From: Lysobacter sp. yr284
Lineage (GTDB): Bacteria > Pseudomonadota > Gammaproteobacteria > Xanthomonadales > Xanthomonadaceae
Assembly (NCBI RefSeq): GCF_900107375.1
Contig: NZ_FNPT01000001.1
Span: 744,001-808,000, forward strand
Reading direction: 5' to 3'
Length of the DNA stretch: 64,000 nucleotides
Shown: positions 47,400 through 60,435 of the stretch, piece after piece
Layout of the letters: each line of letters starts with the position of its first letter
Position numbering within the stretch: the first letter of the stretch is position 1
Made by a program: the position numbers and the translations under genes
The notes under the pieces: model-generated
Told to the model about the DNA's origin: nothing
What the model saw: the letters and a program-made list of their open reading frames with translations, nothing else
The model's database searches: none

Positions 47400-48455
47400 G
47401 GGCCTGGCCGCCAAAATCCAGGCCTTGAAAATCAACGACTTAACGGGGCGTAGCTTTGCCCTGCCGATGCCGCTTCGGATCGGGCGCCAGCGAGGCCACC
47501 TGAATGCGGCGCAGAGGCCCGCCCGGCCCGGCCGGCCCGGCCGGCCCGGCCGGCGTGTCGCCTTGCCTCGGCCTGGCCGGCCCCGCCCTGCCCCGCAATG
47601 AGCCGGCCGGGTGCGTGGTCACGCAGCGCCACGACCCGGCCGGCGCCGGGCCGCCTCCCCGCCTTCGCGACTTTGGCCGATGCGCCAAAGCCGATTCGGC
47701 AGCGGAAACAAATTCGCGCGCCCACCTCCACCGCGGTCGCATGCAGTCGCATGTGCGGACAAGAAGCGTGCAAGCGCTCAAGAAAATGCGCCGCCGCGCA
47801 TCAGAAAGCGCGGCGACGAAGTTCACAGTTCCGGAAGAAATTTTTTCGCGCGAAAAATCCGCGCGCGCATCGCCGCCGACGCCTGCGCGCGCGAAAACGC
47901 CTGCAAATCCAGGCCCGCACGAATACCGCTGAAATCGCGGCAAAAAAACCGCCCCTGCATGGATGTGCGCTCAGTCGCATTCATCCGCCGTACACCGCTT
48001 CGATGACACTTGCATGCCACCGTCGCGCTCAATTAGCTTCGGACGCGAGCGACTTGCAGGGGGTCGCGCGACATGGAACGGCACCGTCCTTGCGCAGCGC
48101 GTGCGACGCATGCGCGCCAGCATGGTGCAGTCGCGTCATCGGGGACTTCCTGCATGGGCTTGCAGTCGTCTGTTCGCTGTCCCGCCAATCCATCGGCACG
48201 CACATCGGCAATCCGCGCGGCGGTCCGTCGCCGCGCAACCGCACGCACGCATTCGCGCTGTCCACGCCGCCCGCGGCGCATGGAGACGCAGCGCTGCGCG
48301 CGCCGCACACCGCAGCACGCCGGCCCCGCGCCGCGCGCGCTCGCCCAGCAAGTCCCGCCAGCGCGCCCGGCACGGCGCCTGCGCGGACCAAGGCCCGACG
48401 CTCGACAGGGGATGCGAAGGGGATCATGCGCAACGAAGGATCAAGGAAGTTTGTC
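47400..48455. other. Long upstream region of the S8 protease gene
   Basis: No gene is supported here; the open frames are Arg/Ala/Pro-biased shadows. Notable are a run of CCGGCCGG-type units at 47516-47562 and a perfect palindrome TTTTTCGCGCGAAAAA at 47842-47857. Short dyads such as GCAGTCGCATG repeats occur near 47740. It probably carries the protease control region. Confidence 0.5.
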
Positions 48456-50549
<2,094 letters not shown>

Positions 50550-50576
50550 TCGCCGCGCTGCGGCACAGGCACTAAG

Positions 50577-50611
50577 CGAAGGGCCCGGTACGCCGGGCCC
50601 TTCGTGTTTGC
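50577..50611 (+). terminator. Terminator of the S8 protease gene
   Basis: CGAAGGGCCCGG and CCGGGCCCTTCG form a perfect 12-bp stem with a TACG loop, followed by TGTTTG. Confidence 0.8.
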
Positions 50612-50663
50612 GGCACGGCGGGCCCGGCGTCGATGCGGACGCGGCGTCATACCGATACGCCAT

Positions 50664-50692
50664 TTGATTTCAGCACTGACTATGATTATAAG
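50664..50692 (+). promoter_or_regulatory. Probable promoter of the AT-rich lipoprotein gene
   Basis: TTGATT and TATAAG are separated by 17 bp at the left edge of the AT-rich island, 75 bp before the ATG. Confidence 0.55.
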
Positions 50693-50766
50693 CAGAAAAG
50701 AATATCACTTGCTTCTTCCCGGCAGGGTCAGGATATTTAAAATTTATTTATTGAAATTATAATTCC

Positions 50767-51735
50767 ATGAAAAGATATATTTTACCGCTAACCATCTTGC
50801 TTGCAACTTTAAGCTGCTCTCAAACACCCAGCCAATTGAATACGAAGCAGAATACAGAAATTAATTCTAAAAATATTATAGAAAAAACTCTTCGGCAAAT
50901 AAAGCATTACGCCCAGGAGCCAAAATATGTCATCTACCACACCAACGGGATGTGCAATTTTGAAATTTTCATAAACGACATCAAGGCTTCCAAAAGTTTC
51001 AACAACAAATCGTTTAGCACAGGCAACGAGATCAATCCGTATCTTAACGGGAAGACCAACACCTTAAAAATAATACTTTATCCGAGAGAAGATCAGGCCA
51101 AATTAGATGCTCAGACGGAATTTGATCTAAAAGTCGAATCCTATGAGAATACAGACAAGCTTTCAACTGAAAAACAACAGGATAATTTGTTTGCATATAG
51201 CGCCCCCAAGGATAACGATAGATTATTCAACGGAGCAGGCAAAGAAAGTTTTGAAGAGGAGAAAATTTTTAAATTATCAAATGTACCGTTCGCCATTGAT
51301 GGCTGGAAAGAAAGCCAGGACCTCAGGAGTTTCGATAAAAAAACATTAGAGGGGACGGCGCTTCAGGCCTATAAAATGATACAGGATGCGTTCAAGGCAA
51401 AGGACACGGATAAAATTGCACAGTTCTCTTATAGCAGAATAAAGGATCAGGCAATTTCTCAGTATTTTGACAAAGACGAAATAGAGGAAAGATGGAATGA
51501 AGTGGCGTCTATAGCAAAAGCCGATCATTTGGAATTCGCGCCCTTAGATCATTACGAATTGGTTTTTTACGGAGAAGGAAGGCTTGCGGGGTTGAAGAGC
51601 ATTAGAAAAAATAAAGGCTCCAGAGGGACCTCAGTCTTATCATACAAGTTCAAACAAAATGACAGCTGGACCGAAGCGGAATTAGATTATTTAATACACA
51701 TCCCAAAAAATAAAACAAAATTTGAAATTTATTGA
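50767..51735 (+). CDS. AT-rich foreign lipoprotein of unknown function, 322 aa
   Basis: A lipoprotein with signal MKRYILPLTILLATLSCS (lipobox L-S-C, Cys17). The mature part has MCNFEIFINDIKASKSFNNK, NTLKIILYPRED, AYKMIQDAFKAKDTDKIAQF and SVLSYKFKQNDSWTEAELDY. It is rich in Lys, Asn, Ile and Glu and uses A/T-ending codons, the reverse of every neighbour. The ribosome binding site is poor. The first half (early cysteine strand, IND motif, K-I-I-L-Y-P strand) looks like a small beta domain; the second half is partly helical. I do not recognise the family. Composition strongly suggests transfer from an AT-rich donor such as a Bacteroidota bacterium; no mobile gene is nearby. Confidence 0.85.
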   Translation: MKRYILPLTILLATLSCSQTPSQLNTKQNTEINSKNIIEKTLRQIKHYAQEPKYVIYHTNGMCNFEIFINDIKASKSFNNKSFSTGNEINPYLNGKTNTLKIILYPREDQAKLDAQTEFDLKVESYENTDKLSTEKQQDNLFAYSAPKDNDRLFNGAGKESFEEEKIFKLSNVPFAIDGWKESQDLRSFDKKTLEGTALQAYKMIQDAFKAKDTDKIAQFSYSRIKDQAISQYFDKDEIEERWNEVASIAKADHLEFAPLDHYELVFYGEGRLAGLKSIRKNKGSRGTSVLSYKFKQNDSWTEAELDYLIHIPKNKTKFEIY

Positions 51736-51837
51736 ATCTTGAATATTTATTAACGAAGAAAATTTACCCCCCCCCTTCCCGCAGAAGAGTTTTATAATCG
51801 GTTTATTTACATATTGCGTCGCGCAGTTTCCAGCCGT

Positions 51838-51965
51838 TCTTCCCGCGAACGCGGGAATCCAGGACTTTTCGAGCGGGAAGCCGTCGCTTCCAGTCGACCC
51901 CGGCATAGGCGGACGGCGGCATTGCAGCGATGAGGCCCTGGATCCCCGCGTTCGCGGGAATGACG
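51838..51965. repeat. Inverted pair of family C elements
   Basis: CCCGCGAACGCGGGAATCCA (51838 onward) faces CTGGATCCCCGCGTTCGCGG (to about 51957), followed by GAATGACGGG. The pair forms a stem about 20 bp long with a loop of about 80 bp at the right edge of the AT-rich island. A tract of nine C residues is at 51767-51775. Confidence 0.7.
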
Positions 51966-52170
51966 GGATGGACGAGCGCCGACATGCACGGACGAATCGG
52001 CGATGCTGCAGCCGCGGTCGAGCCGCTTGCGTCGCGGTGCGTGCAGCGCGAGCGCGACTGATTCGCCGGGAACTTGCGCGCCGCGACGAACTCCGTTAAC
52101 CCGTAGCCACTGGCCTGTCACCGCCGCGATGCATCGACACCGAAGCGTCACGGCACGCATCACCTCGTTG

Positions 52171-52212
52171 CTCGCAGCCCATCTCCTCGCAGCCCATCTC
52201 CTCGCAGCCCAT
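52171..52212. repeat. Direct 15-bp repeat, 2.8 copies
   Basis: CTCGCAGCCCATCTC occurs at 52171-52185 and 52186-52200, with a partial third copy to 52212. It ends 14 bp before the start of the OmpA-like lipoprotein gene and so lies in its leader. Confidence 0.9.
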
Positions 52213-52226
52213 CCAGCGGAGACTCC

Positions 52227-53141
52227 ATGCGCACTGCCCGTTCCAACCGCCACCCCGCATCCCGCGCCCGCCGCGGCGCCCTCGCCGCCACCGCGCTGCT
52301 GGCCGCCCTCGCCGGCCTGGGCGCCTGCAACCGCAACGCCCCGGCCACCGACGCCGCGCCCGCTGCCGATGCGGCCGCGCCGGCGGCCGCCACGGCGCCG
52401 GTCGAGCCGGTCGAAGCCAAGCTCGGCCTGGCCAACAACAACGGCGCGATCCGCTACGACGGCCGGGTCGACAGCGAAGCCGCCCGCAAGGCGCTCGGCA
52501 TCGCCCTCGCCCAGGCCTATTCGGGCCAGATCGCCGGCGATCTGGAGGTCGCCAAGGCGGTCAAGCCGGCGCCGTGGCAGGAGAAACTGCCGCAGTTCGT
52601 CGCCGCGCTGACCATGTCCGGGGTCGCGGTGACCTTCGAAGGCAACAGCGTCGAGCTCAGCGGCCAGGCCAGCGACGCCGACCGCGCGCTGCTGCTGGAG
52701 AAGGCCAAGACCCTGTTCCCGGGATTCCGCTACGGCGGCCTGTTCGAGGGCGTCGGCGGCGAAGCCGCGTCCAGCGACGCCGCCGCGCAGGCGCTGGCCG
52801 CGCTGGTGCCGGGCAAGTCCGGCGCCGGCGAGATCGCGCAGGCGCTGAACAAGGTCGAGGTGCGCTTCGAGGACGGCGGCGCGCGCATCGCCCCGGCCAG
52901 CCTGGACATCCTCAGCCGCGCGGCCAAGGCGATCGCGGCCGGGCCCAAGGACGCGCGCTACGAGATCGTCGGCCCGGGCGGCGGCGCCGGCCAACCGGCC
53001 GACAACGAGATCCTCTCGCGCCAGCGCGCCGAAGCGGTCAAGGTCCAGCTGATCGTCGCCGGCGCCAACCCCGGCGCGCTCGACACCCGCGGCGAAGCGG
53101 GCGCGACGGCGACGCCGCTGAAGTTCAATCCGGTCAAGTAG
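52227..53141 (+). CDS. OmpA-like lipoprotein with BON-type segment
   Basis: A 304-residue lipoprotein. A basic N-region and hydrophobic segment end at LAGLGAC (Cys34). An Ala/Pro linker follows (about 37-60). The middle (LGLANNNGAIRYDGRVDSEA, VAVTFEGNSVELSGQASDAD) has the strand pattern of BON domains. The C-terminus is an OmpA-like peptidoglycan-binding domain (VEVRFEDGGARIAPASLDIL, NEILSRQRAEAVKVQLIVAG). It probably tethers the outer membrane to the wall. A GCGGAGA ribosome binding site follows a 15-bp tandem repeat. Confidence 0.85.
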   Translation: MRTARSNRHPASRARRGALAATALLAALAGLGACNRNAPATDAAPAADAAAPAAATAPVEPVEAKLGLANNNGAIRYDGRVDSEAARKALGIALAQAYSGQIAGDLEVAKAVKPAPWQEKLPQFVAALTMSGVAVTFEGNSVELSGQASDADRALLLEKAKTLFPGFRYGGLFEGVGGEAASSDAAAQALAALVPGKSGAGEIAQALNKVEVRFEDGGARIAPASLDILSRAAKAIAAGPKDARYEIVGPGGGAGQPADNEILSRQRAEAVKVQLIVAGANPGALDTRGEAGATATPLKFNPVK

Positions 53142-53232
53142 CGCCCTGAATCGAACCGTCCGGCGGCCGCCGCGAACCGTCGCGGCGGCCCAAAACTGAA
53201 CGAAGACGACAAACGCGGCCAAGGCCGCGTCC

Positions 53233-53319
53233 TGTGGCAGGGCCTTCAGGCCCGATGCTTTGGTCCCAAGATCGCGGCGATCTGAGACAAGAGCATCGGG
53301 CCTGAAGGCCCTCCCACAG
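53233..53319. repeat. Family B palindromic repeat
   Basis: GCCTTCAGGCCCGATGCTTT and the inverse GAGCATCGGGCCTGAAGGCC enclose a short loop between the OmpA-like gene and uvrA. The remaining bases to 53542 show nothing else. Confidence 0.8.
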
Positions 53320-53542
53320 CCTTATGGGCCGCGCATTTTCGCGTCGTCCGCCGCGTCGCCGCGCGCGCGTCCGGCCTGCGGCCGCGACCCGCGACCCAAG
53401 CCCCACGGGCCTGCGCCGGCATCGCCCGCGCGCCCCGCCGCGGCTTCGGTTCCGCCGATTTGCCCCCATCTCCCCCACTCGATACGCTCCCCTGTTCGCC
53501 GTCGCCTTCCGCGCCGGCGACCCTCCCCCTTGCAGGCACCCG

Positions 53543-56502
<2,960 letters not shown>

Positions 56503-56506
<4 letters not shown>

Positions 56507-57249
56507 GCGACAGCGACAAGCAGACCCCGGCCAAGGCCGACCACCCGGCCGACGCCAAGCGCGACGGCAAACCGGCCGCCAAGCAGGCCGGCAAGAAAGC
56601 AGCCCCGCGCAAGCGGGCGCCGCGCAAGCGCAAGAACGACGCGGTCGCGCCCGCGCCGGCTGCCGCCGCCGACAGCAGCGTTGCGACGACGCCCGAGGCA
56701 AGCGCAGGCGAAGCGGCCGCGGCCGTTTCCGAAACGACTCGCGCGCGCGAGCCCCGTCCCGCCCGCGCGCGCAGCGAATCCGCGGCGCCGCCGGCGCAGC
56801 CGCCAGCGCCGGTCGTCGCGCAGATGGTCGAATCCGTCGCCGTCGCGCCCGCCGCGTTGATCCGGGTGCCGCTGTCGGTGCGCTGGCGCGACCTGGACGC
56901 GTTCAACCACGTCAACAACTCCAAGTTCCTCAGCTACCTCGAGGAAGCGCGCCTGCGCTGGATGGTGACCCTGCCCGGCCACGGCATGGACGAGCACGTC
57001 GCGCCGGTGGTCGCGGCCGCGCACCTGAACTACCGCCGGCCGATCGAATGGCCGAAAGAGATCGACATCGAACTGTTCGTCGAGCGCCTGGGCAACACCA
57101 GCCTCAGCGTCGGCCACCGCATCGTCGGCGCCGACGATCCCGACGCGCTGTACTGCGACGGCAACGTGGTGATGGTGTGGATCCATCGCGAGACCGGCCA
57201 GCCGGCGGCGCTGCCGGAGCCGGTGCGGCGGGCCTGCACGGCGGGCTGA
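56503..57249 (+). CDS. 4HBT-type acyl-CoA thioesterase with basic N-terminal tail
   Basis: A 248-residue protein. Residues 1-115 are low complexity: first Lys/Ala/Pro/Arg ([20 protein letters not shown]), then Ala/Glu/Pro. The hotdog domain follows (about 118-240): [20 protein letters not shown] with the catalytic-type Asp, [30 protein letters not shown] and [16 protein letters not shown]. This matches the acyl-CoA thioesterase (YbgC/FcbC) family. The histone H1-like basic tail is unusual for a thioesterase and could bind nucleic acid. It starts inside the uvrA stop (ATGA), so the two are coupled. Confidence 0.88.
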
Positions 57250-57267
57250 GCGGCCGCGGTCGGTACA

Positions 57268-57391
57268 TGTGGGAGGGCCTTCAGGCCCGAGGCGTTTGTT
57301 TCAGGACGGCGCGACCGGGCCGAAAGGCATCGGGCCTGACCGCCGTCCCTCAGCAGCAAGAGCATCGGGCCTGAGGGCCCCTCCCGCACAA
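57268..57391. repeat. Family B palindromic repeat, expanded (three arms)
   Basis: CCTTCAGGCCCGAGGCGTTT is followed by two inverse arms, GGCATCGGGCCTGACCGCCG and GAGCATCGGGCCTGAGGGCC. The extra arm makes this locus the longest of the family. It lies between convergent genes. Confidence 0.7.
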
Positions 57392-57420
57392 GCATCCGCG
57401 GCCCCGCACGGGGCCTGCCT

Positions 57421-57894
57421 TCAAGGCGCGGCCTTGCGCACCTCGAACTCGCCCAGCAGCGAGCCGCCGCCCTTCAATTCGAACTCGATCGCCACCCGGC
57501 TGCCTTGCTTGAGCGGCGCGTGCGGCTGCATCAGCATCAGGTGCATGCCGCCGGGCTTGAGCACGGCCGCGCCGTCGGGCGCGATGCGCAGTTCCGGCAG
57601 CGCGCGCATCTTGCTGACACCGTCGACGATGCGCGTCTCGTGCAGCGACACGTCGGCGAAGGCCGCGCTCTTGGCGCCGACGATGATCACCGGCGCCGCG
57701 CAGCGGTTCTCGATCCGGCCGAAGCCGGCCATCATCGGCATCTGCATCGGCGGCAGCCGCACCCAGCCTTCGCGCACCTGCGCCGCGCACGCCTTCGCCG
57801 CTGCCGGCGCGGGCGATTTCGCCGCGACGCCGTTCATCGAAGCGGCCAACAACGCCGCCAGCGCCAACCCCGTTCGGATGCGAGATACGTTCAT
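57421..57894 (-). CDS. PCu(A)C family periplasmic copper chaperone
   Basis: A 157-residue exported protein. The signal peptide (GLALAALLAASMNGVAA) is followed by a cupredoxin-like DUF461 domain with the family copper pattern: M-P-M-M-A-G-F-G near residue 53, then SLHETRIVDGVSKM (H-x10-M), and GGMHLMLM (H-x-M). Family members deliver Cu(I) to the CuA site of cytochrome oxidase. Two cysteines (CAAQ and NRCAAP) are also present. The start at 57894 was chosen to give a normal signal peptide. It is divergent from the DUF4139 gene. Confidence 0.92.
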   Translation of the reverse strand: MNVSRIRTGLALAALLAASMNGVAAKSPAPAAAKACAAQVREGWVRLPPMQMPMMAGFGRIENRCAAPVIIVGAKSAAFADVSLHETRIVDGVSKMRALPELRIAPDGAAVLKPGGMHLMLMQPHAPLKQGSRVAIEFELKGGGSLLGEFEVRKAAP

Positions 57895-57958
57895 CGGCCT
57901 ATGATAACCCTCGGCCGACGATCGGCCGTACAGGTAGGGAACCATCAAGGAGTCGACG

Positions 57959-59560
57959 ATGAACCAGCCGTTGCGTCCCCGTTTCTCGCCGTCCGCGCTG
58001 GCTGCGCCCGCGCTCGGCGCGCTCGCCGCGGGACTGCTGGCCGCCTGCGGCGGCGCCCCTTCCGGCGACCGCCCCGCCGCCCCGGCCGGCAAGCCCGCCG
58101 ACGCCCGCCCGCCCAAGCCCGAGGCCGGCCACGACGGCGCGCTGCGCCTGACCGTCTACAGCGGCGACTACGAGGCCCTGGCCAACGTCCGCGCCGCCAG
58201 CGCCGGCATGCCCGGCTACGCCTTGGTCGAGCGGCCGCTGCGCGAATCGCTCAAGCGCGGCGCCAACGCGATGGAGGAATCGCCGCTGCCGCCGTCGATG
58301 GACGTGGAAGCCGCGACCCTGGTCCCGCGCACGCCCGGCGTCGGGGTGACCGCGCAACGCTATCTCGCCGCGGTCTCCGGCGCGCAGAACATCATGAGCG
58401 GCGCGATCGGGCGCAAGGTCGCGGTCGAGCACACCTCCGGCGGCGCCAAGCAGACCGACAGCGGCGTGCTGCTCGCCGCCGGCGACGGCCTGACCCTCGC
58501 CCTCGACGACGGCCGGATCAAGGTGGTCCGCAACTACGACAGCTTCAGCCTGATCGACAACGAAGGCGCGTTGCCGCGCCGCTCCTCGCTGCAGTGGACG
58601 GTCGAGGCGGCCCAGGCCGGCGACGCCGACTTCGTGCTGAGCTACCCGATGGGCGGCCTGGCCTGGCGCGCCGAGTACCAGGCCACGCTGGCGCCGGGCG
58701 CGGGCTGCACGCTCGCGCTCGACGGCGCGGCGCTGGTCGCCAACCGCTCCGGCCGCGGCTTCGAACGCGCGCGGCTGAGCCTGGTCGCGGGCGAGCCCAA
58801 CCGCCAGCGCAACTACGGCATCGCCCCGCCGCCGATGCCGGCGCCGATGGAGGCCTACGCCGCCGATGCCGCCGCCGCGCCGGCGCCGCCGATGCCGGTC
58901 GAACGCGCCGCCGGCGAGTACCACGCCTACGACCTGCCGCAGCCGGTCAACCTGCGCAACGGCGGCAGCGAACGCATCGCCCTGTTTGCGCGCAACGGCG
59001 CGGTCAAGTGCGAGCGCCTCTACGCGATCGAGACCGGCGGGGTGAATTGGTACACCGGCACGCCGCTGGTGCTGCGCGACCTGCAGAGCGAAACCGGCGA
59101 AGTGCCGGTGGTGAGCAAGGTCGAGTTCGTCAACGACCGCGCCGCCGGCCTCGGCCTGCCGCTGCCGGCCGGGCGCATGCGCGTGTTCGACGGCGGCGAT
59201 TTCCTCGGCGAATCGCGGCTGGAGCACACCCCGGACGGCGCCGACATCAAGCTCGAACTGGGCCGGGTGTTCGACCTGACCGCCAAGCGCGAACCCATCG
59301 ATTTCGGCCTGGACCGTACCGGACGGACGATGACCGAATCGTTCGCGATCACGATCAAGAACGCCAAGAAGACGCCGGCCACGGTCCGCGTGGTCGAGCC
59401 CTTGCCGCGCTGGACCGATTGGGAGATCGTGGCGTCCAGTTTGCCGGCCAAGAAGAAGGACGCGCGCAGCGCGCAGTTCGAGGTGCCGGTGCCCGCGCAG
59501 GGCGAGACCAAGCTGACCTACACCGTGCGCTACCGCTGGCCCCAGGACGTCAAACCATGA
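57959..59560 (+). CDS. DUF4139 domain lipoprotein
   Basis: A 533-residue lipoprotein. The signal peptide ends LLAACGG (Cys30 area), followed by a Pro/Ala linker. The main body is the DUF4139 (mucoidy inhibitor A-like) fold. It starts with LTVYSGDYEALANVRAA and VLLAAGDGLTLALDDGRIKV. Next is the diagnostic FVLSYPMGGLAWRAEYQATL (the family W-x-A-x-Y motif), ERARLSLVAGEPN, and late strands TMTESFAITIKNAKKTPATV and VRVVEPLPRWTDWEIV. The function of the family is unknown. It overlaps the enoyl-CoA hydratase gene by 4 bp. Confidence 0.88.
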   Translation: MNQPLRPRFSPSALAAPALGALAAGLLAACGGAPSGDRPAAPAGKPADARPPKPEAGHDGALRLTVYSGDYEALANVRAASAGMPGYALVERPLRESLKRGANAMEESPLPPSMDVEAATLVPRTPGVGVTAQRYLAAVSGAQNIMSGAIGRKVAVEHTSGGAKQTDSGVLLAAGDGLTLALDDGRIKVVRNYDSFSLIDNEGALPRRSSLQWTVEAAQAGDADFVLSYPMGGLAWRAEYQATLAPGAGCTLALDGAALVANRSGRGFERARLSLVAGEPNRQRNYGIAPPPMPAPMEAYAADAAAAPAPPMPVERAAGEYHAYDLPQPVNLRNGGSERIALFARNGAVKCERLYAIETGGVNWYTGTPLVLRDLQSETGEVPVVSKVEFVNDRAAGLGLPLPAGRMRVFDGGDFLGESRLEHTPDGADIKLELGRVFDLTAKREPIDFGLDRTGRTMTESFAITIKNAKKTPATVRVVEPLPRWTDWEIVASSLPAKKKDARSAQFEVPVPAQGETKLTYTVRYRWPQDVKP

Positions 59561-60315
59561 ATTGCGTAGAAACCCAGACCCACGGCGACATCGTCGAAAT
59601 CAAGCTGGCGCGCGCGCCGGTCAACGCGCTCAACCCGGCGCTGTGCAACGCCGCGCGCGAAGCCGTCGAGCACGCCATCGGCCACGGCGCCCAGGGCATC
59701 GTGCTCAGCGGCGGGCCGAAGGTGTTCTCCGCCGGGCTGGACGTGCCCTACCTGCTCTCGCTGGGCGACCAGCGCGATCACCTGCTGCTGGCCTGGCAGT
59801 CGTTCTTCGGCCTGGCGCGCACGCTGGCCTCGGCGCAGGTGCCGGTGGTCGCGGCGATCGCCGGCCACGCGCCCGCCGGCGGTTGCGTGCTGACGCTGTG
59901 CTGCGATTACCGGGTGATGGCCGCCGGCGGCTACCGCATCGGCCTCAACGAGACCCAGGTCGGCCTGGTCGCGCCGGAAGGCATCCAGCGGCTGATGCGC
60001 CGCGTGGTCGGCACCTATCGCGCCGAACGCCTGCTGGTGGCCGGGGCGATGGTCGACGCCGACACCGCGCTGCGTATCGGTCTGGTCGATGAGCTGGTCG
60101 AGATCGACCAGGTCGCCGCGCACGCGCGCGAGTGGCTGCAGCAACTGCTGAGCCTGCCGCGCAGCGCGATGCTGCAGACCCGCGCGCTGGCCCGCGCCGA
60201 CCTGATCGAGGCGCTGCGGCCGGAGCACATCGAGCTGGATCGCTTCGTCGATTCCTGGTATTCGCCGGATACGCAGGCGGCGTTGCAGGCGCTCGTGGCG
60301 AAGCTGGGCAAGTAA
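59557..60315 (+). CDS. Enoyl-CoA hydratase/isomerase family protein
   Basis: A 252-residue crotonase-fold protein. Visible motifs are VEIKLARAPVNALNPALC, VLSGGPKVFSAGLDVPYLLS (first oxyanion strand), VPVVAAIAGHAPAGGCVLTL (second oxyanion turn) and IGLNETQVGLVAPEGIQRLM. LAGGEA-type catalytic glutamates are not clear at the usual second site (NETQVG holds E). The substrate is unknown; delta3-delta2 enoyl-CoA isomerase or hydratase are candidates. It is translationally coupled to the DUF4139 gene (ATGA). Confidence 0.9.
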   Translation: MNCVETQTHGDIVEIKLARAPVNALNPALCNAAREAVEHAIGHGAQGIVLSGGPKVFSAGLDVPYLLSLGDQRDHLLLAWQSFFGLARTLASAQVPVVAAIAGHAPAGGCVLTLCCDYRVMAAGGYRIGLNETQVGLVAPEGIQRLMRRVVGTYRAERLLVAGAMVDADTALRIGLVDELVEIDQVAAHAREWLQQLLSLPRSAMLQTRALARADLIEALRPEHIELDRFVDSWYSPDTQAALQALVAKLGK

Positions 60316-60338
60316 GCCAGCGCCGTCGTTCGTGTTGT

Positions 60339-60403
60339 CGCGGTCGCGGCTCGCGCCGCTCCTACAGGCAGCCCTTGTAGGAGCGGCGCGAGCCGCGACC
60401 GCG
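60339..60403. repeat. Family A palindromic repeat pair
   Basis: Inverted copies 60339-60367 and 60376-60403 are almost in contact (8-bp loop) and would fold into one hairpin between convergent genes. Confidence 0.8.
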
Positions 60404-60435
60404 CTGTTTCAGCGACGACGCAGGCCCGGCCCGAC

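Noticed and set aside
47516-47562. GGCCCGGCC-type repeats as a regulatory array
   Set aside because: Low-complexity GC tract without distinct unit boundaries; no evidence for a binding-site array.
59557-60315. Enoyl-CoA hydratase as part of a fatty acid oxidation operon
   Set aside because: The only coupled gene is a DUF4139 lipoprotein; no thiolase or dehydrogenase lies nearby, so no pathway is assigned.
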